NCBI GenBank assembly: GCA_025210375.1
Contig: JAOASB010000044.1
Span: 1 to 51,728, forward strand
Length of the DNA: 51,728 bases
Reading direction: 5' to 3'
From: Maledivibacter sp.
GTDB taxonomy: Bacteria > Bacillota > Clostridia > Peptostreptococcales > Caminicellaceae
This document shows positions 15,429 through 24,180 of the stretch, piece by piece (the stretch's first letter is position 1; every line of letters starts with the position of its first letter). The position numbers and the translations under genes were made by a program. The notes below the pieces were generated by a model. The model did no database searches and was not told the DNA's origin. It saw nothing but the letters and a program-made list of their open reading frames with translations.

Positions 15429-16520
15429 ATGATGAAGAAGGTAATGTCTCTATTACTTATTACATTATTAATATTTTCATTGATCGGTTGTAGTGTGGAT
15501 AATCCATCACAAAATGAAGAAGCATCGTCAAGTAAAAGTGAAGAAGCCCCAAATAATGATAAAACAGCCAAGGTAAAGAAGAAGGACCCCAAGGATATGG
15601 TTTTTGCTATCTCCCTTGGGTGGATGGAAAATGAATCAGGTCAACGTCAGAAATATGCTTTTGAAACTGCCATAAAGGAATTAGGTGGCACTTATTCTAT
15701 AGTTGATGCAAATTATGATGCCAAAAAACAATCTGAGCAAATCGAAGCATTCATAAAGGCTAAGCCAGATGCATTATTTATTACTCCTTCAGATCCAGTA
15801 GGTATTAGTGAAGCAGTAAAGCATGCAATTGATGCAGGAATCCCAGTATTTTGTTCCGATGGTTTTGTACCGGGAGCGGCTGTAACCACAACAGTTGCCT
15901 TTGACAACTTTGCCGGTGGAGCTTGGACAATGGAGCAGATATGTCAAAAGCTTGGAGGAAAAGGGAAAATTGCAGTTATAGATCTTCCATCAAATGAAGG
16001 ATGGGATGCAAGGGGTCAAGGGGCTAAATGGACATTGCAACAATATCCGGATATAGAGATAGTACAAAGATGGTCATGGGATTCAACGGGAGCTGTTACT
16101 CCACGTATGGCCATAGACAATATGCTTACTGCATGCCCAAATAAGGGAGATCTTGATGCCATATGGTGTGCATGGGATGGTGCAGTATTTGAAGGTATCC
16201 AAGCTGTAAAGGCCGCAGGACGTGAGGAAATCTTGTTTACAGGTTCCGATGGTGGAGAACACTGTTTTGAGGTCATGAAACAATCTCCAAACTTTATAGG
16301 AACAGTTGGGGAATCGGTTTATACAATGGCTTATCAATGTGTTTTCTATGCCCATCAATATCTACGTGGAGAAGCTGTACCACGTGTTGTAATGGCACCC
16401 GGCATTGGAATCACTAGAGATATGATTTTAAATGTAAAGGTTCCAGAGGATTGGAATGGTATTGGCGATTACGATATTCCTGGTAACTTTAAGAAAATTG
16501 GCTGGGTTCCAACAATCTAG
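15429..16520 (+). CDS. Sugar ABC transporter substrate-binding lipoprotein (RbsB-like)
   Basis: The 363-residue protein has a lipobox (FSLIGC, Cys21), a Ser/Glu/Lys-rich linker to about residue 55, then a two-lobed periplasmic-binding fold of the Peripla_BP_4/RbsB type (QIEAFIKAKPDALFITPSDP, IDAGIPVFCSDG, LDAIWCAWDGAVFEGIQAVKAAG). It should capture the sugar outside the membrane and deliver it to the two permeases. GGAGG lies 4 bases before the ATG at 15429 and 7 before the ATG at 15432; either may be used. The tandem hairpin repeats upstream could set its expression apart from the kinase. Confidence 0.92.
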   Translation: MMKKVMSLLLITLLIFSLIGCSVDNPSQNEEASSSKSEEAPNNDKTAKVKKKDPKDMVFAISLGWMENESGQRQKYAFETAIKELGGTYSIVDANYDAKKQSEQIEAFIKAKPDALFITPSDPVGISEAVKHAIDAGIPVFCSDGFVPGAAVTTTVAFDNFAGGAWTMEQICQKLGGKGKIAVIDLPSNEGWDARGQGAKWTLQQYPDIEIVQRWSWDSTGAVTPRMAIDNMLTACPNKGDLDAIWCAWDGAVFEGIQAVKAAGREEILFTGSDGGEHCFEVMKQSPNFIGTVGESVYTMAYQCVFYAHQYLRGEAVPRVVMAPGIGITRDMILNVKVPEDWNGIGDYDIPGNFKKIGWVPTI

Positions 16521-16607
16521 AATAGAATCATTTTAGGGGTAATATTCAATGGCATATATTGCCCCTTTTCTAAATTATGAATAGGGACAGATAGGGGGCA
16601 TATAGTA

Positions 16608-18113
16608 ATGAGCGAATATCGTTTAGAAATGAATGGAATAGTAAAGGAGTTTTCATCATTAAGGGCTCTCGATAATGCAAGCTTCAAGCTCAAAGCCGGT
16701 GAAGTCCACGCATTGCTAGGAATAAACGGTGCCGGTAAATCCACTCTGATAAAGGTACTTTCCGGTGTCTATAAAAGAGAAGGCGGAGAAATACTCATAG
16801 ATGGAAATTCTGTAGATATAAATAAGCCTAAGGATGCAATGGCTGCTGGCATAGCAACAGTTTATCAAGACCCACAAATGATTACATCCTTTACAGGTTA
16901 TGAAAATATATTTCTTGGTAATGAAAGTAAAAAAGAAGGTATTTTTGCTGGGCTTAGTAAAAAACAAATGAAAAAACAGGCAGAGGAGCTTTTAGTAGAA
17001 TTTCCTCTAGATATTGATTTAGAAAAACCTATCTATACACTTAGTGCAGTGGAAAAGGAAATAATTGCTGTATTAAGGGCATTGTCAAAACGATCTAATA
17101 TTCTTGTATTAGATGAACCTACGTCAATTCTAACAGAGAAAGAAAAATGTATACTCTTTGATCTTATAAAAATTCTAAAGACCAAGGGTGTATCAATTAT
17201 ATATATTACCCACCATCTCGATGAAGTCAGCCAAATATGTGACAGTATGACTATTTTTCGCAATGGAAAGAATGTTGCAACACTTCCAGTAAAGTGTGGT
17301 CAAGTAGATTCTGAGCAAATTGCGGAATTAATGTTGGGGAAAAAGCTAGAAGCTTTGTATCCTCCTAAAACCAAAATAAGTGACGGAGAAGTTATTTTTG
17401 AGGTTAAAGACCTTGCCCTCAATGAAAAATTCCATGACGTAAGCTTTAAAGTAAAAAGGGGAGAAATAACAGGTATTTTTGGTCTTGTAGGCTCCAGTAT
17501 AGATGAAATATCAAAGGTCATTTTTGGAGCGATTGCTAAAAGTAAAGGTGAGATCATGGTAAATAATGAAGTCGTAGATGTAAGCAGCCCTAAAAAAGCA
17601 ATTGAGCATGGTATTTTTCTTGTTCCTGGAGATCGTAGGAGTGAAGGTCAAATAGGAGATCAAGCTATTGCAACAAACTTAACCCTATCAAAGCTTGAAA
17701 GAATAACAAATACCATGGCCCTTGTGAATAGAAGAAATGAGAACAAACATGCCAATAAACTTGTGGAGAAATTACAGGTGGCTACTACTGGAATCGATAA
17801 AAAAATTAGCCTGCTTTCCGGGGGAAATCAACAAAAGGTGGTTATCGGCAAAGGTTTGTTTACAGAAGCAAAGGTTTATATATTTACAGAGCCAACGGTT
17901 GGGGTAGATGTGGGGGCCAAAGCTGGTATTTATGAAACCATGCGTGAGCTTTCAAAAAGTGCGGCGGTTGTGGTTATTTCATCGGATTGTGAAGAAGTGT
18001 TGGGGACAGCAGATAGGATAATGGTAGTTAATCAAGGAAGAGTTACCCTTGATACATGTGGGGAAAACACAAATCTAAACAAGATGTTAGTACACGCGAT
18101 TTCTGCCAGCTAA
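16608..18113 (+). CDS. Sugar ABC transporter ATP-binding protein (RbsA/MglA-like, fused NBDs)
   Basis: The 501-residue protein contains two nucleotide-binding domains. NBD1 has an intact Walker A (GINGAGKST, 38-46) and Walker B (LVLDEPT, 166-172) but a degenerate signature (LSAVEKE, 145-151). NBD2 has the consensus signature LSGGNQQ (403-409) but a ruined Walker A (GLVGSSID, from 292) and TEPT instead of DEPT (427-430). In the sandwich dimer this leaves one consensus and one dead ATP site. It energises sugar import with the two permeases. RbsA relatives are partly asymmetric; this one is more extreme. ATG follows GATAGGGGG. Confidence 0.92.
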   Translation: MSEYRLEMNGIVKEFSSLRALDNASFKLKAGEVHALLGINGAGKSTLIKVLSGVYKREGGEILIDGNSVDINKPKDAMAAGIATVYQDPQMITSFTGYENIFLGNESKKEGIFAGLSKKQMKKQAEELLVEFPLDIDLEKPIYTLSAVEKEIIAVLRALSKRSNILVLDEPTSILTEKEKCILFDLIKILKTKGVSIIYITHHLDEVSQICDSMTIFRNGKNVATLPVKCGQVDSEQIAELMLGKKLEALYPPKTKISDGEVIFEVKDLALNEKFHDVSFKVKRGEITGIFGLVGSSIDEISKVIFGAIAKSKGEIMVNNEVVDVSSPKKAIEHGIFLVPGDRRSEGQIGDQAIATNLTLSKLERITNTMALVNRRNENKHANKLVEKLQVATTGIDKKISLLSGGNQQKVVIGKGLFTEAKVYIFTEPTVGVDVGAKAGIYETMRELSKSAAVVVISSDCEEVLGTADRIMVVNQGRVTLDTCGENTNLNKMLVHAISAS

Positions 18114-18141
18114 TCAAATATTCATTATAGGGGGGCAAGTT

Positions 18142-19149
18142 ATGGAGGATAAAAAAAAGAGAATTAATATAACCGATGATTCTTTTACCATCATAGTATT
18201 TTTTATATTATTTGCAACAGTTGTAATTGTGTTTTCGTCGCTCAGCAAGGATTTCCTAAGTGTAAGGAATATATTAAACATATTAAAGCATGTGTCTGTT
18301 ATAGCAATTGCCGCTTTAGGATTAACCTTTGTAGTAACTGTAGGTCACAGTGATATATCCTTTTATATGACAGCCTGTTTTTCTTCAATGTTAATGTCTT
18401 GGCTTATAGCCAAGGGGTGGAATCCAATCCTTTGCATAATAATGGGACTTCTTGGAGGAGCTTTCTTTGGAACGATATCGGGGATAGCAGTTGGAAAATA
18501 TAAGCTTCCAGATATTATTGTAACCATAGCCATTGGTTCCATAGCATTTGGATCGGGGTATTTATTTAGTGATGGGGCATTTATCTATAAGAATTTTTTA
18601 AGTTCTGGTATAGGACAGTTAAATGAAGCTAGGATTCTAGGAATTCCATTACCTATTGTAATTATGTTGGCTCTTTATGTTATAGCCCACATAGTAATGG
18701 AGCATTCAAAATTCGGCAGATATTTCTATGCGACGGGTTCAAATAAAGTAGCCGCATTCTTTTCAGGTGTAAATATAAATAAAGTCATCATTGTGGCATT
18801 TATTATTTGTTCAGTGCTTGCTTCAATGTCTACAATGATAACCACTGCCGCCCAGGGTAATGGGAACGTAAAATCCGGTTTGAACTTGCTTATGCCTTGC
18901 TTCTCAGCGGTATATATTGGTCTATCTGTTTTCAAAAAGACCAGTGTCATAGGAACCTTTTTAGGAGCGGTATTTACATCGATGATGCTCAATGGTTTTA
19001 CTCTTTTAAGTGTACCATTTTACTATGGAGATTTAGTTATAGGGATTGTATTAATAGTAGCCATATTATCTTCTAAGATAGAGGTATCAAAGCTACTAGA
19101 CTCAAAGAAGAAAACAAGTAGAAGAGAAGAAAAGAAGGTGACTGCATAA
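18142..19149 (+). CDS. Sugar ABC transporter permease 1 (RbsC-like)
   Basis: The 335-residue membrane protein has about eight to ten hydrophobic helices and the BPD_transp_2 pattern (VIAIAALGLTFVVTVGHSDI, IIVTIAIGSIAFGSGYL, GRYFYATGSNKVAAFFSGVN). It probably pairs with permease 2 to make a heterodimeric channel, unlike RbsC homodimers. GGGGGG precedes the ATG. The last base of its stop codon is the first base of the next gene's ATG (ATAATG), so the two permeases are translationally coupled. Confidence 0.92.
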   Translation: MEDKKKRINITDDSFTIIVFFILFATVVIVFSSLSKDFLSVRNILNILKHVSVIAIAALGLTFVVTVGHSDISFYMTACFSSMLMSWLIAKGWNPILCIIMGLLGGAFFGTISGIAVGKYKLPDIIVTIAIGSIAFGSGYLFSDGAFIYKNFLSSGIGQLNEARILGIPLPIVIMLALYVIAHIVMEHSKFGRYFYATGSNKVAAFFSGVNINKVIIVAFIICSVLASMSTMITTAAQGNGNVKSGLNLLMPCFSAVYIGLSVFKKTSVIGTFLGAVFTSMMLNGFTLLSVPFYYGDLVIGIVLIVAILSSKIEVSKLLDSKKKTSRREEKKVTA

Positions 19150-20126
19150 TGAAGAAATTAAAAGCACTATTTCGTCCTGAAGCCAGTTTGCTGTGGATAA
19201 TAGGAATTGTTTGTATTATATTTTCTATCATGACACCCGTATTTAGTAAACCTTCAAACCTAATGGAAATACTTCGCCAAAGTAGCACGAGTGCCGTTTT
19301 GATACTGGGTGTTACTTGGGTCATAGCATCGGATGAAATGGATGCATCCTTTCCAGATATAGCAGCACTGGCCAGTATGATAACTGCCCTATTATTGAGA
19401 AATGGACTAAGCTTTGAGCTTTCAGCCATCATAGCCATTGCTTTATGTACCCTATTTGGATTACTTACAAGTATATTAGTAATAAGATTCAAGTTTCAAT
19501 CCCTAATAGCAACTATTGCTGTGTCGGGTATAGCAAAGGCCATAGCAGCGATAATAGGAAGGGGTATGCCTCTTACTATAACAAATACAAGTGGAAGTAT
19601 TATTCATAACATAGTTTGGGGAAAAATCGCAGGCATACCGGTGTTATTTTTATTGGCAGTTGTACTTTACTTAGTTTGCTTCTTTATTCAAGAAAAAACA
19701 GTTTATGGACAGCATATATATGCCATAGGAGAAAATCGCCAGGCGGCAAAGGAAGCAGGAATAAGTGAAAAGAAAATACTCAGTAGCTTATTCATTGTTT
19801 CGGCACTATTTGCAGCAATAGGCGGTGTGATCATGATGGCAATTTTACAGTCAGGACAGCCAAAGCTCGGTTCTTCCTTTTTCCTAGATGGATTTACAGC
19901 CGTATTTTTAGGGGCAGTTGTATTTAAACTGGGAAAGCCAAATGTAATAGGAACTATCATAGGGGCCATATTATTAGCAATTTTAGTAAATGGACTTACA
20001 CTACTTGGCTCATCGTTTTTTATGGGGCAGATAATCAAGGGAGCATTGTTAATCTTTGGTGTGGCCATTGTTAATATAACTAAAAATAAGCAAAGAGGAA
20101 AGGGAGGTAAATTATCCTATGAATAA
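19149..20126 (+). CDS. Sugar ABC transporter permease 2 (RbsC-like)
   Basis: The 325-residue protein resembles permease 1 in family and topology (AVLILGVTWVIASDEMDASF, SLIATIAVSGIAKAIAAIIG, YGQHIYAIGENRQAAKEAGI), including the cytoplasmic coupling helix with the EAA-like 'AAKEAGI'. It overlaps permease 1 by one base and the alcohol dehydrogenase by eight, showing one tightly coupled operon. Two different permeases with one fused ATPase and one binding protein match the Lsr/xylose-like type of sugar importer in layout. Confidence 0.92.
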   Translation: MKKLKALFRPEASLLWIIGIVCIIFSIMTPVFSKPSNLMEILRQSSTSAVLILGVTWVIASDEMDASFPDIAALASMITALLLRNGLSFELSAIIAIALCTLFGLLTSILVIRFKFQSLIATIAVSGIAKAIAAIIGRGMPLTITNTSGSIIHNIVWGKIAGIPVLFLLAVVLYLVCFFIQEKTVYGQHIYAIGENRQAAKEAGISEKKILSSLFIVSALFAAIGGVIMMAILQSGQPKLGSSFFLDGFTAVFLGAVVFKLGKPNVIGTIIGAILLAILVNGLTLLGSSFFMGQIIKGALLIFGVAIVNITKNKQRGKGGKLSYE

Positions 20127-21303
20127 ATTTGAATATTTTAATCCAGTTAAAGTTATATTTGGAGAGGGTGAGGTAAATCAGATCGGTATTCAGGCTAAGG
20201 AATACGGAAAAAAGGCGATATTAGTATCATATACAGATATTTCTTTTTATGGAGATTTGTTTGATCGTATTCATTCACTTCTTAAAGAACAAGGGATAGA
20301 TTATGTAGATTTTCTTGGTGTAACAGCCAACCCTACCCTTGAGCAAGCCCGAAGGGGTATTGAGCTTTGTAAATCAGAAAAGGTTGATCTCGTCATAGGT
20401 ATTGGCGGCGGTAGTGCGATGGATTGTGCCAAGGTGATTGCGGCGGGAGTAAAATATAAGGCAGGGGACATTATCAAGATGATAGCATTTAGCCATAGTG
20501 ATGATTCTTCTCAGATTCCACCAACCCAGGCACTTCCTACTATCATGATTCCTACCCTGCCAGCAACGGGAAGTGAGATGAATCCAACGGCAGTTATCAC
20601 TGATGAAGTAAGTGTCAGAAAATCCTATGTCTGGGCACCGGATTGTCTTTATCCAAGGGTTGCCATCATAGACCCTAGCCTTACCACTAGCCTCCCACCA
20701 TACCAGACTGCATGCGGAGCTATTGATACCATTGCCCACGTACTTGAAAGTTATTTCAATGGGGAAGGCGGTAATTTAGACTTGCAGGATAGGATGCAGG
20801 AGGGAGTAATCAAGGCAGTTATGGATAATATCCCTAAGGTATTAGATAATCCTATGGATACTCAAACCCGTGGATTGATGCAGTGGGCAGCATCTATTGC
20901 ATTGAATGGATGGGTACTTTCAGGAACCTATGGCTGGGCTCCAATGCACCAAATGGGACATGTACTTAGCGCACGCTTTAAGGCAACCCACGGTGCTACA
21001 CTGGCTACTATGATACTTGCTTGGATGAGATTTTTTGCCCATAGAAGGGATAATAAAAGATATTCACAGTATGCCGAGCGTATATATGGAAAGTCCTTAT
21101 CCCATGCAGCCGATGAGTTTGAGAATCTACTAGAAAAGATAGGTGTAGAAACTCGTATATCTCAGTTTGGTGCAAGTGAAAGGGATTTGGATATGCTTAC
21201 GAAGGATGTTGTCACAATAAGCTTCGGTAGTGATAATATGCTTGCAAGTGTACCAGAGATTTCACGGGAGGATGTAAGAAGAATATATGAGATGGCATTA
21301 TAG
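20119..21303 (+). CDS. Iron-containing alcohol dehydrogenase (BdhA/YqhD-like)
   Basis: The 394-residue protein has the NAD(P)-binding GIGGGSAMDCAK (94-105) and the four expected metal ligands: Asp203 and His207 (AIDTIAHVLES), His277 (MHQMGH) and His291 (THGATLA). Such enzymes interconvert aldehydes and alcohols. Next to a DeoC-like aldolase, the likely job is to reduce the aldehyde released by cleavage (acetaldehyde to ethanol for deoxyribose 5-phosphate) and regenerate NAD(P)+. It may instead oxidise a polyol substrate. It overlaps permease 2 by eight bases, so it belongs to the same transcript. Confidence 0.93.
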   Translation: MNKFEYFNPVKVIFGEGEVNQIGIQAKEYGKKAILVSYTDISFYGDLFDRIHSLLKEQGIDYVDFLGVTANPTLEQARRGIELCKSEKVDLVIGIGGGSAMDCAKVIAAGVKYKAGDIIKMIAFSHSDDSSQIPPTQALPTIMIPTLPATGSEMNPTAVITDEVSVRKSYVWAPDCLYPRVAIIDPSLTTSLPPYQTACGAIDTIAHVLESYFNGEGGNLDLQDRMQEGVIKAVMDNIPKVLDNPMDTQTRGLMQWAASIALNGWVLSGTYGWAPMHQMGHVLSARFKATHGATLATMILAWMRFFAHRRDNKRYSQYAERIYGKSLSHAADEFENLLEKIGVETRISQFGASERDLDMLTKDVVTISFGSDNMLASVPEISREDVRRIYEMAL

Positions 21304-21305
21304 AA

Positions 21306-21325
21306 GGTAATTATGCAATCTGCTC
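21306..21325. repeat. Solo end of the family 2 repeat
   Basis: GGTAATTATGCAATCTGCTC matches the right end of the element at 38173-38263 with one change. It sits in the short gap after the alcohol dehydrogenase. Confidence 0.4.
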
Positions 21326-21353
21326 AAATAATGAAATGCTGGGGGGAAAGGTT

Positions 21354-22238
21354 TTGAGGATAGCCAATGCTTCATTTGATGGAATAGAAAGTGTTGAGAT
21401 AATCACAAATAAAATTCGTATGGTTATAGTTAGGGAATACGGGCCAAGAATAGCATTCTTTGGTACCGTTGATGGAGATAATTTGCTGTACTGGGATGCC
21501 GATGGTATAAAGTATGGCGACTGGAAGTTATATGGTGGACATCGAGTATGGATTACAAGACCAGGAGCCGATGAATCAGAGGATGCATATCTTGCAGACA
21601 ATGATAGGTGTGAAGTAGAAATACGTGAAAATGGAGTGACTATCACAGCACCCCCTCATCCTATAATGAAAATTCAGCGAGGAATAGATGTAGAGGTAGT
21701 GGGTGAGGATGAGCTTCAGGTGACTAATTTTATAAGAAATACTGGAAGTATGCTATATTCTGGTGGGGTTTGGTCCCCAACCTGCACAAATCCCGAGGGG
21801 GGAAAAATTTATGGAATTCCATTAGGGGATGATTCCCTTACATGGGATATTGTAAAGATCATAATACCCCGTAGGTTTGCAGGAAATACCGTTAAAATTG
21901 ATGATCCCCAGATTACTTTTAATAGCAGCTATATGATCATTAATCCTACGGGAGTGGTAACAAAAAGAGCAGTATATGCTCCAAAGGGAAAAATCGCTAT
22001 GACGTGGCCAGAAAAGAATTTAAGCTTCATAAAAAGCAGTACATGTAAAAGAGATGGTAACTATCCCCTGGATGGATGTAATGTTGCTGTATTTGTCGGC
22101 AATGATAATTTTATGGTTGAAATGGAAACCTTCGGGGAAGAACAAACCCTCCTACCAAATGAAACAATGAAAAACATAGAAAACTGGAAGCTTTTGAATA
22201 GAACCTTAAAATTTCAAGAACATGATGAGTTAGTTTAG
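21354..22238 (+). CDS. DUF4380-like protein, mutarotase-type fold
   Basis: The protein is about 294 residues and lacks signal peptide or membrane helices. It has the look of DUF4380/aldose-epimerase-like proteins: an N-terminal NKIRMVIVREYGPRIAFFGT, then LYWDADG and YGGHRVWITRPGADE, followed by many beta strands. Such beta-sandwich proteins bind or epimerise sugars, so it may act on the anomer or a derivative of the imported sugar. The frame is open from an ATG at 21336. That ATG has no ribosome binding site, whereas GGGGGGAAAGG precedes the TTG at 21354, which I prefer. It is the last gene of the sugar operon. Confidence 0.65.
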   Translation: MRIANASFDGIESVEIITNKIRMVIVREYGPRIAFFGTVDGDNLLYWDADGIKYGDWKLYGGHRVWITRPGADESEDAYLADNDRCEVEIRENGVTITAPPHPIMKIQRGIDVEVVGEDELQVTNFIRNTGSMLYSGGVWSPTCTNPEGGKIYGIPLGDDSLTWDIVKIIIPRRFAGNTVKIDDPQITFNSSYMIINPTGVVTKRAVYAPKGKIAMTWPEKNLSFIKSSTCKRDGNYPLDGCNVAVFVGNDNFMVEMETFGEEQTLLPNETMKNIENWKLLNRTLKFQEHDELV

Positions 22239-22247
22239 ATTTAAATA

Positions 22248-22575
22248 GACCATTGAAATTAATCAATGGTCTCAGGCTGCCTAAAAACCCGAATTTCTTC
22301 GTTGTTGCTTCACCCAAGAACCCTTACGTATGTCTGTATACGCTACGGTCTCTCGGCTTCAGCACGCCTCGAACTTCGAATTGTTAGGCAGCCTGACATC
22401 TTGTTGACTTTGTCAACAATCTGAGACCATTGAAATTAATCAATGGTCTTAGGCTGCCTAAAAACCCGAATTTCTTCGTTGTTGCTTCACCCAAGAACCC
22501 TTACGTATGTCTGTATACGCTACGGCCTCTCGGTTTCAGCACGCCTCAAACTTCAGCTTTTTCAACAGCCTGTCA
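22248..22575. repeat. Tandem pair of 177-bp repeats with internal inverted ends
   Basis: Two direct copies with a period of 177 bases (22248 and 22425). Each starts with the hairpin GACCATTGA-AATTAA-TCAATGGTC, followed by AGGCTGCCTAAAAACCCG. In copy 1 the inner element is bounded by perfect 11-bp inverted ends (AGGCTGCCTAA at 22274-22284, TTAGGCAGCCT at 22384-22394). In copy 2 the right end has decayed (TTCAACAGCCT). The stretch has no gene and separates the converging DUF4380 and leuB genes. The hairpins may also act as terminators, although no T-run follows them. Confidence 0.75.
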
Positions 22576-22587
22576 TATTGTTATTTT

Positions 22588-23667
22588 TTAATTATTTCCT
22601 AGATTTCTAACAACCAATCCTCCCATTTCCTTTGTTCCAACTAATTTTGATCCTTCACTATGGATGTCTCCGGTTCTATAGTTATCCTTAAGTACTTTTT
22701 CAACGGCAGACTCTATGGATGAAGCCTCCCTTTCAAGATCAAAGGAATATCTAAGCATCATTGCAACGGATAAAATTGTTGCTAGGGGGTTTGCTTTATC
22801 TTGCCCGGCTATATCCGGTGCAGAGCCGTGGATTGGCTCATACAATCCAAATTTTCCGTCTCCTAGACTGGCTGATGGAAGCATTCCTATTGAACCAGTA
22901 AGCATACTGGCTTCGTCGGATAATATATCTCCAAACATGTTTGTGGTTAAGACCACATCAAATTGCTTAGGATCACGTATTAACTGCATAGCCGCATTAT
23001 CCACCAGCATATGGTTTAAAGTAACGTCAGAATATTCTTCATGTACTTTACTTACTACCTCTCTCCAAAGACGGGAGCTTTCAAGGACATTCATCTTATC
23101 GATATTAGTTACAGTATTATTTCGCTTCCTTGCAATTTCAAAGGCCTTTCTAGCTATTCTATCTACTTCTTTTATACTGTATTGCTCGGTGTCATAGGCT
23201 GCCTGCCCCATATCACTATCTCTACGACCCCTTTCACCAAAATAGATTCCTCCAGTTAATTCACGAACTACGCATATGTCAAAGCCACCCTCAATAATCT
23301 CAGGCTTTAATGGACAAGCTTCCTTTAAGGGATCATATAATACAGCAGGGCGTATATTAGCATAAAGACCAAGTTCCTTTCTGATCTGTAAAAGTCCTTT
23401 TTCCGGCCTTAAATGTCCGGGAAGTGTATCCCACTTTGGGCCTCCAACAGCTCCAAGTAAAACTGCATCACTATCCTTAGCGATATCTATGGTTTCCTGG
23501 GGTAGAGGAGTGCCCTTAACATCATATGCACAGCCCCCTGCTAAAACATCGGTAAAAATAAATTTATGATCATATAATTCACCGATTTTTTCTAGAACTA
23601 GAATTGCTTGGTCAACTATTTCAGGACCAATTCCATCACCACGAATAACTGCTATTTTATATTTCAT
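22588..23667 (-). CDS. leuB: 3-isopropylmalate dehydrogenase
   Basis: The 359-residue enzyme oxidises and decarboxylates 3-isopropylmalate to 2-oxoisocaproate; in the citramalate route it does the same for 3-methylmalate. Visible motifs are [11 protein letters not shown] at the N-terminus, GAVGGPKWD, the substrate-binding [19 protein letters not shown] and the cofactor region [20 protein letters not shown]. Length is normal. It is the last gene of cimA-leuC-leuD-leuB, 12 bases after leuD. AGGAGG precedes the ATG. The operon should fall under the isoleucine T-box at 27175-27432. Confidence 0.97.
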   Translation of the reverse strand: MKYKIAVIRGDGIGPEIVDQAILVLEKIGELYDHKFIFTDVLAGGCAYDVKGTPLPQETIDIAKDSDAVLLGAVGGPKWDTLPGHLRPEKGLLQIRKELGLYANIRPAVLYDPLKEACPLKPEIIEGGFDICVVRELTGGIYFGERGRRDSDMGQAAYDTEQYSIKEVDRIARKAFEIARKRNNTVTNIDKMNVLESSRLWREVVSKVHEEYSDVTLNHMLVDNAAMQLIRDPKQFDVVLTTNMFGDILSDEASMLTGSIGMLPSASLGDGKFGLYEPIHGSAPDIAGQDKANPLATILSVAMMLRYSFDLEREASSIESAVEKVLKDNYRTGDIHSEGSKLVGTKEMGGLVVRNLGNN

Positions 23668-23679
23668 AGTTATATCCTC

Positions 23680-24168
23680 CTATTTGCTTTGGGAAATATA
23701 GTTGATTAATCCATCTTTATTTATGATTTCCTGCATGAACTCAGGAAGAGGCTCGGCCCTATAGGTTTTGTCCTTTGTCAAATTAAATATCTCTCCTGTG
23801 CTGAAATTAACTTCTATTTCGTCGCTATTATCAATATCTTGGGCGGCTTCTTCACATTCTAAGATTGGAAGACCTATATTAAAGGAATTTCGATAGAAAA
23901 TTCTAGCAAAGGTAGAAGCTATTACGCAGGATACCCCCGATGCTTTTATGGCGATAGGGGCATGCTCCCTTGAAGAACCACAGCCAAAATTTTTATTAGC
24001 AACTATTATATCATCCTTCTGTACCTTGGAAGCAAATTCCTTATCGATATCTTCCATGCAATACTTAGCCAACTCCTTTGGATCAGATGTATTTAAATAT
24101 CTTGCGGGGATAATAACATCAGTATCTACATTGTCACCAAACTTAAAAACTTTACCCTTCTTCTTCAT
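23680..24168 (-). CDS. leuD: 3-isopropylmalate dehydratase small subunit
   Basis: The 162-residue swivel-domain subunit pairs with LeuC to isomerise 2-isopropylmalate to 3-isopropylmalate, and citramalate to 3-methylmalate. It shows the [14 protein letters not shown] opening and the active-site loop [19 protein letters not shown]. The length fits the short small-subunit type that pairs with ~420-residue LeuC proteins. It lies 12 bases after leuC with its own AGGAGG. Confidence 0.96.
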   Translation of the reverse strand: MKKKGKVFKFGDNVDTDVIIPARYLNTSDPKELAKYCMEDIDKEFASKVQKDDIIVANKNFGCGSSREHAPIAIKASGVSCVIASTFARIFYRNSFNIGLPILECEEAAQDIDNSDEIEVNFSTGEIFNLTKDKTYRAEPLPEFMQEIINKDGLINYISQSK

Positions 24169-24180
24169 ATTTTAGACCTC

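Noticed and set aside
19073..19492. 139-codon antisense frame over the permeases
   Set aside because: Hydrophobic by complementarity to membrane-protein codons; no ribosome binding site.
15429..20126. AI-2 (Lsr) uptake system
   Set aside because: The kinase, binding protein, ATPase and two-permease layout is similar, but the aldolase is DeoC-like rather than LsrF, no LsrG or LsrR is present, and the binding protein does not read like LsrB.
22715..23197. 160-codon antisense frame over leuB
   Set aside because: Complement of a conserved enzyme; low-complexity translation and no initiation signal.
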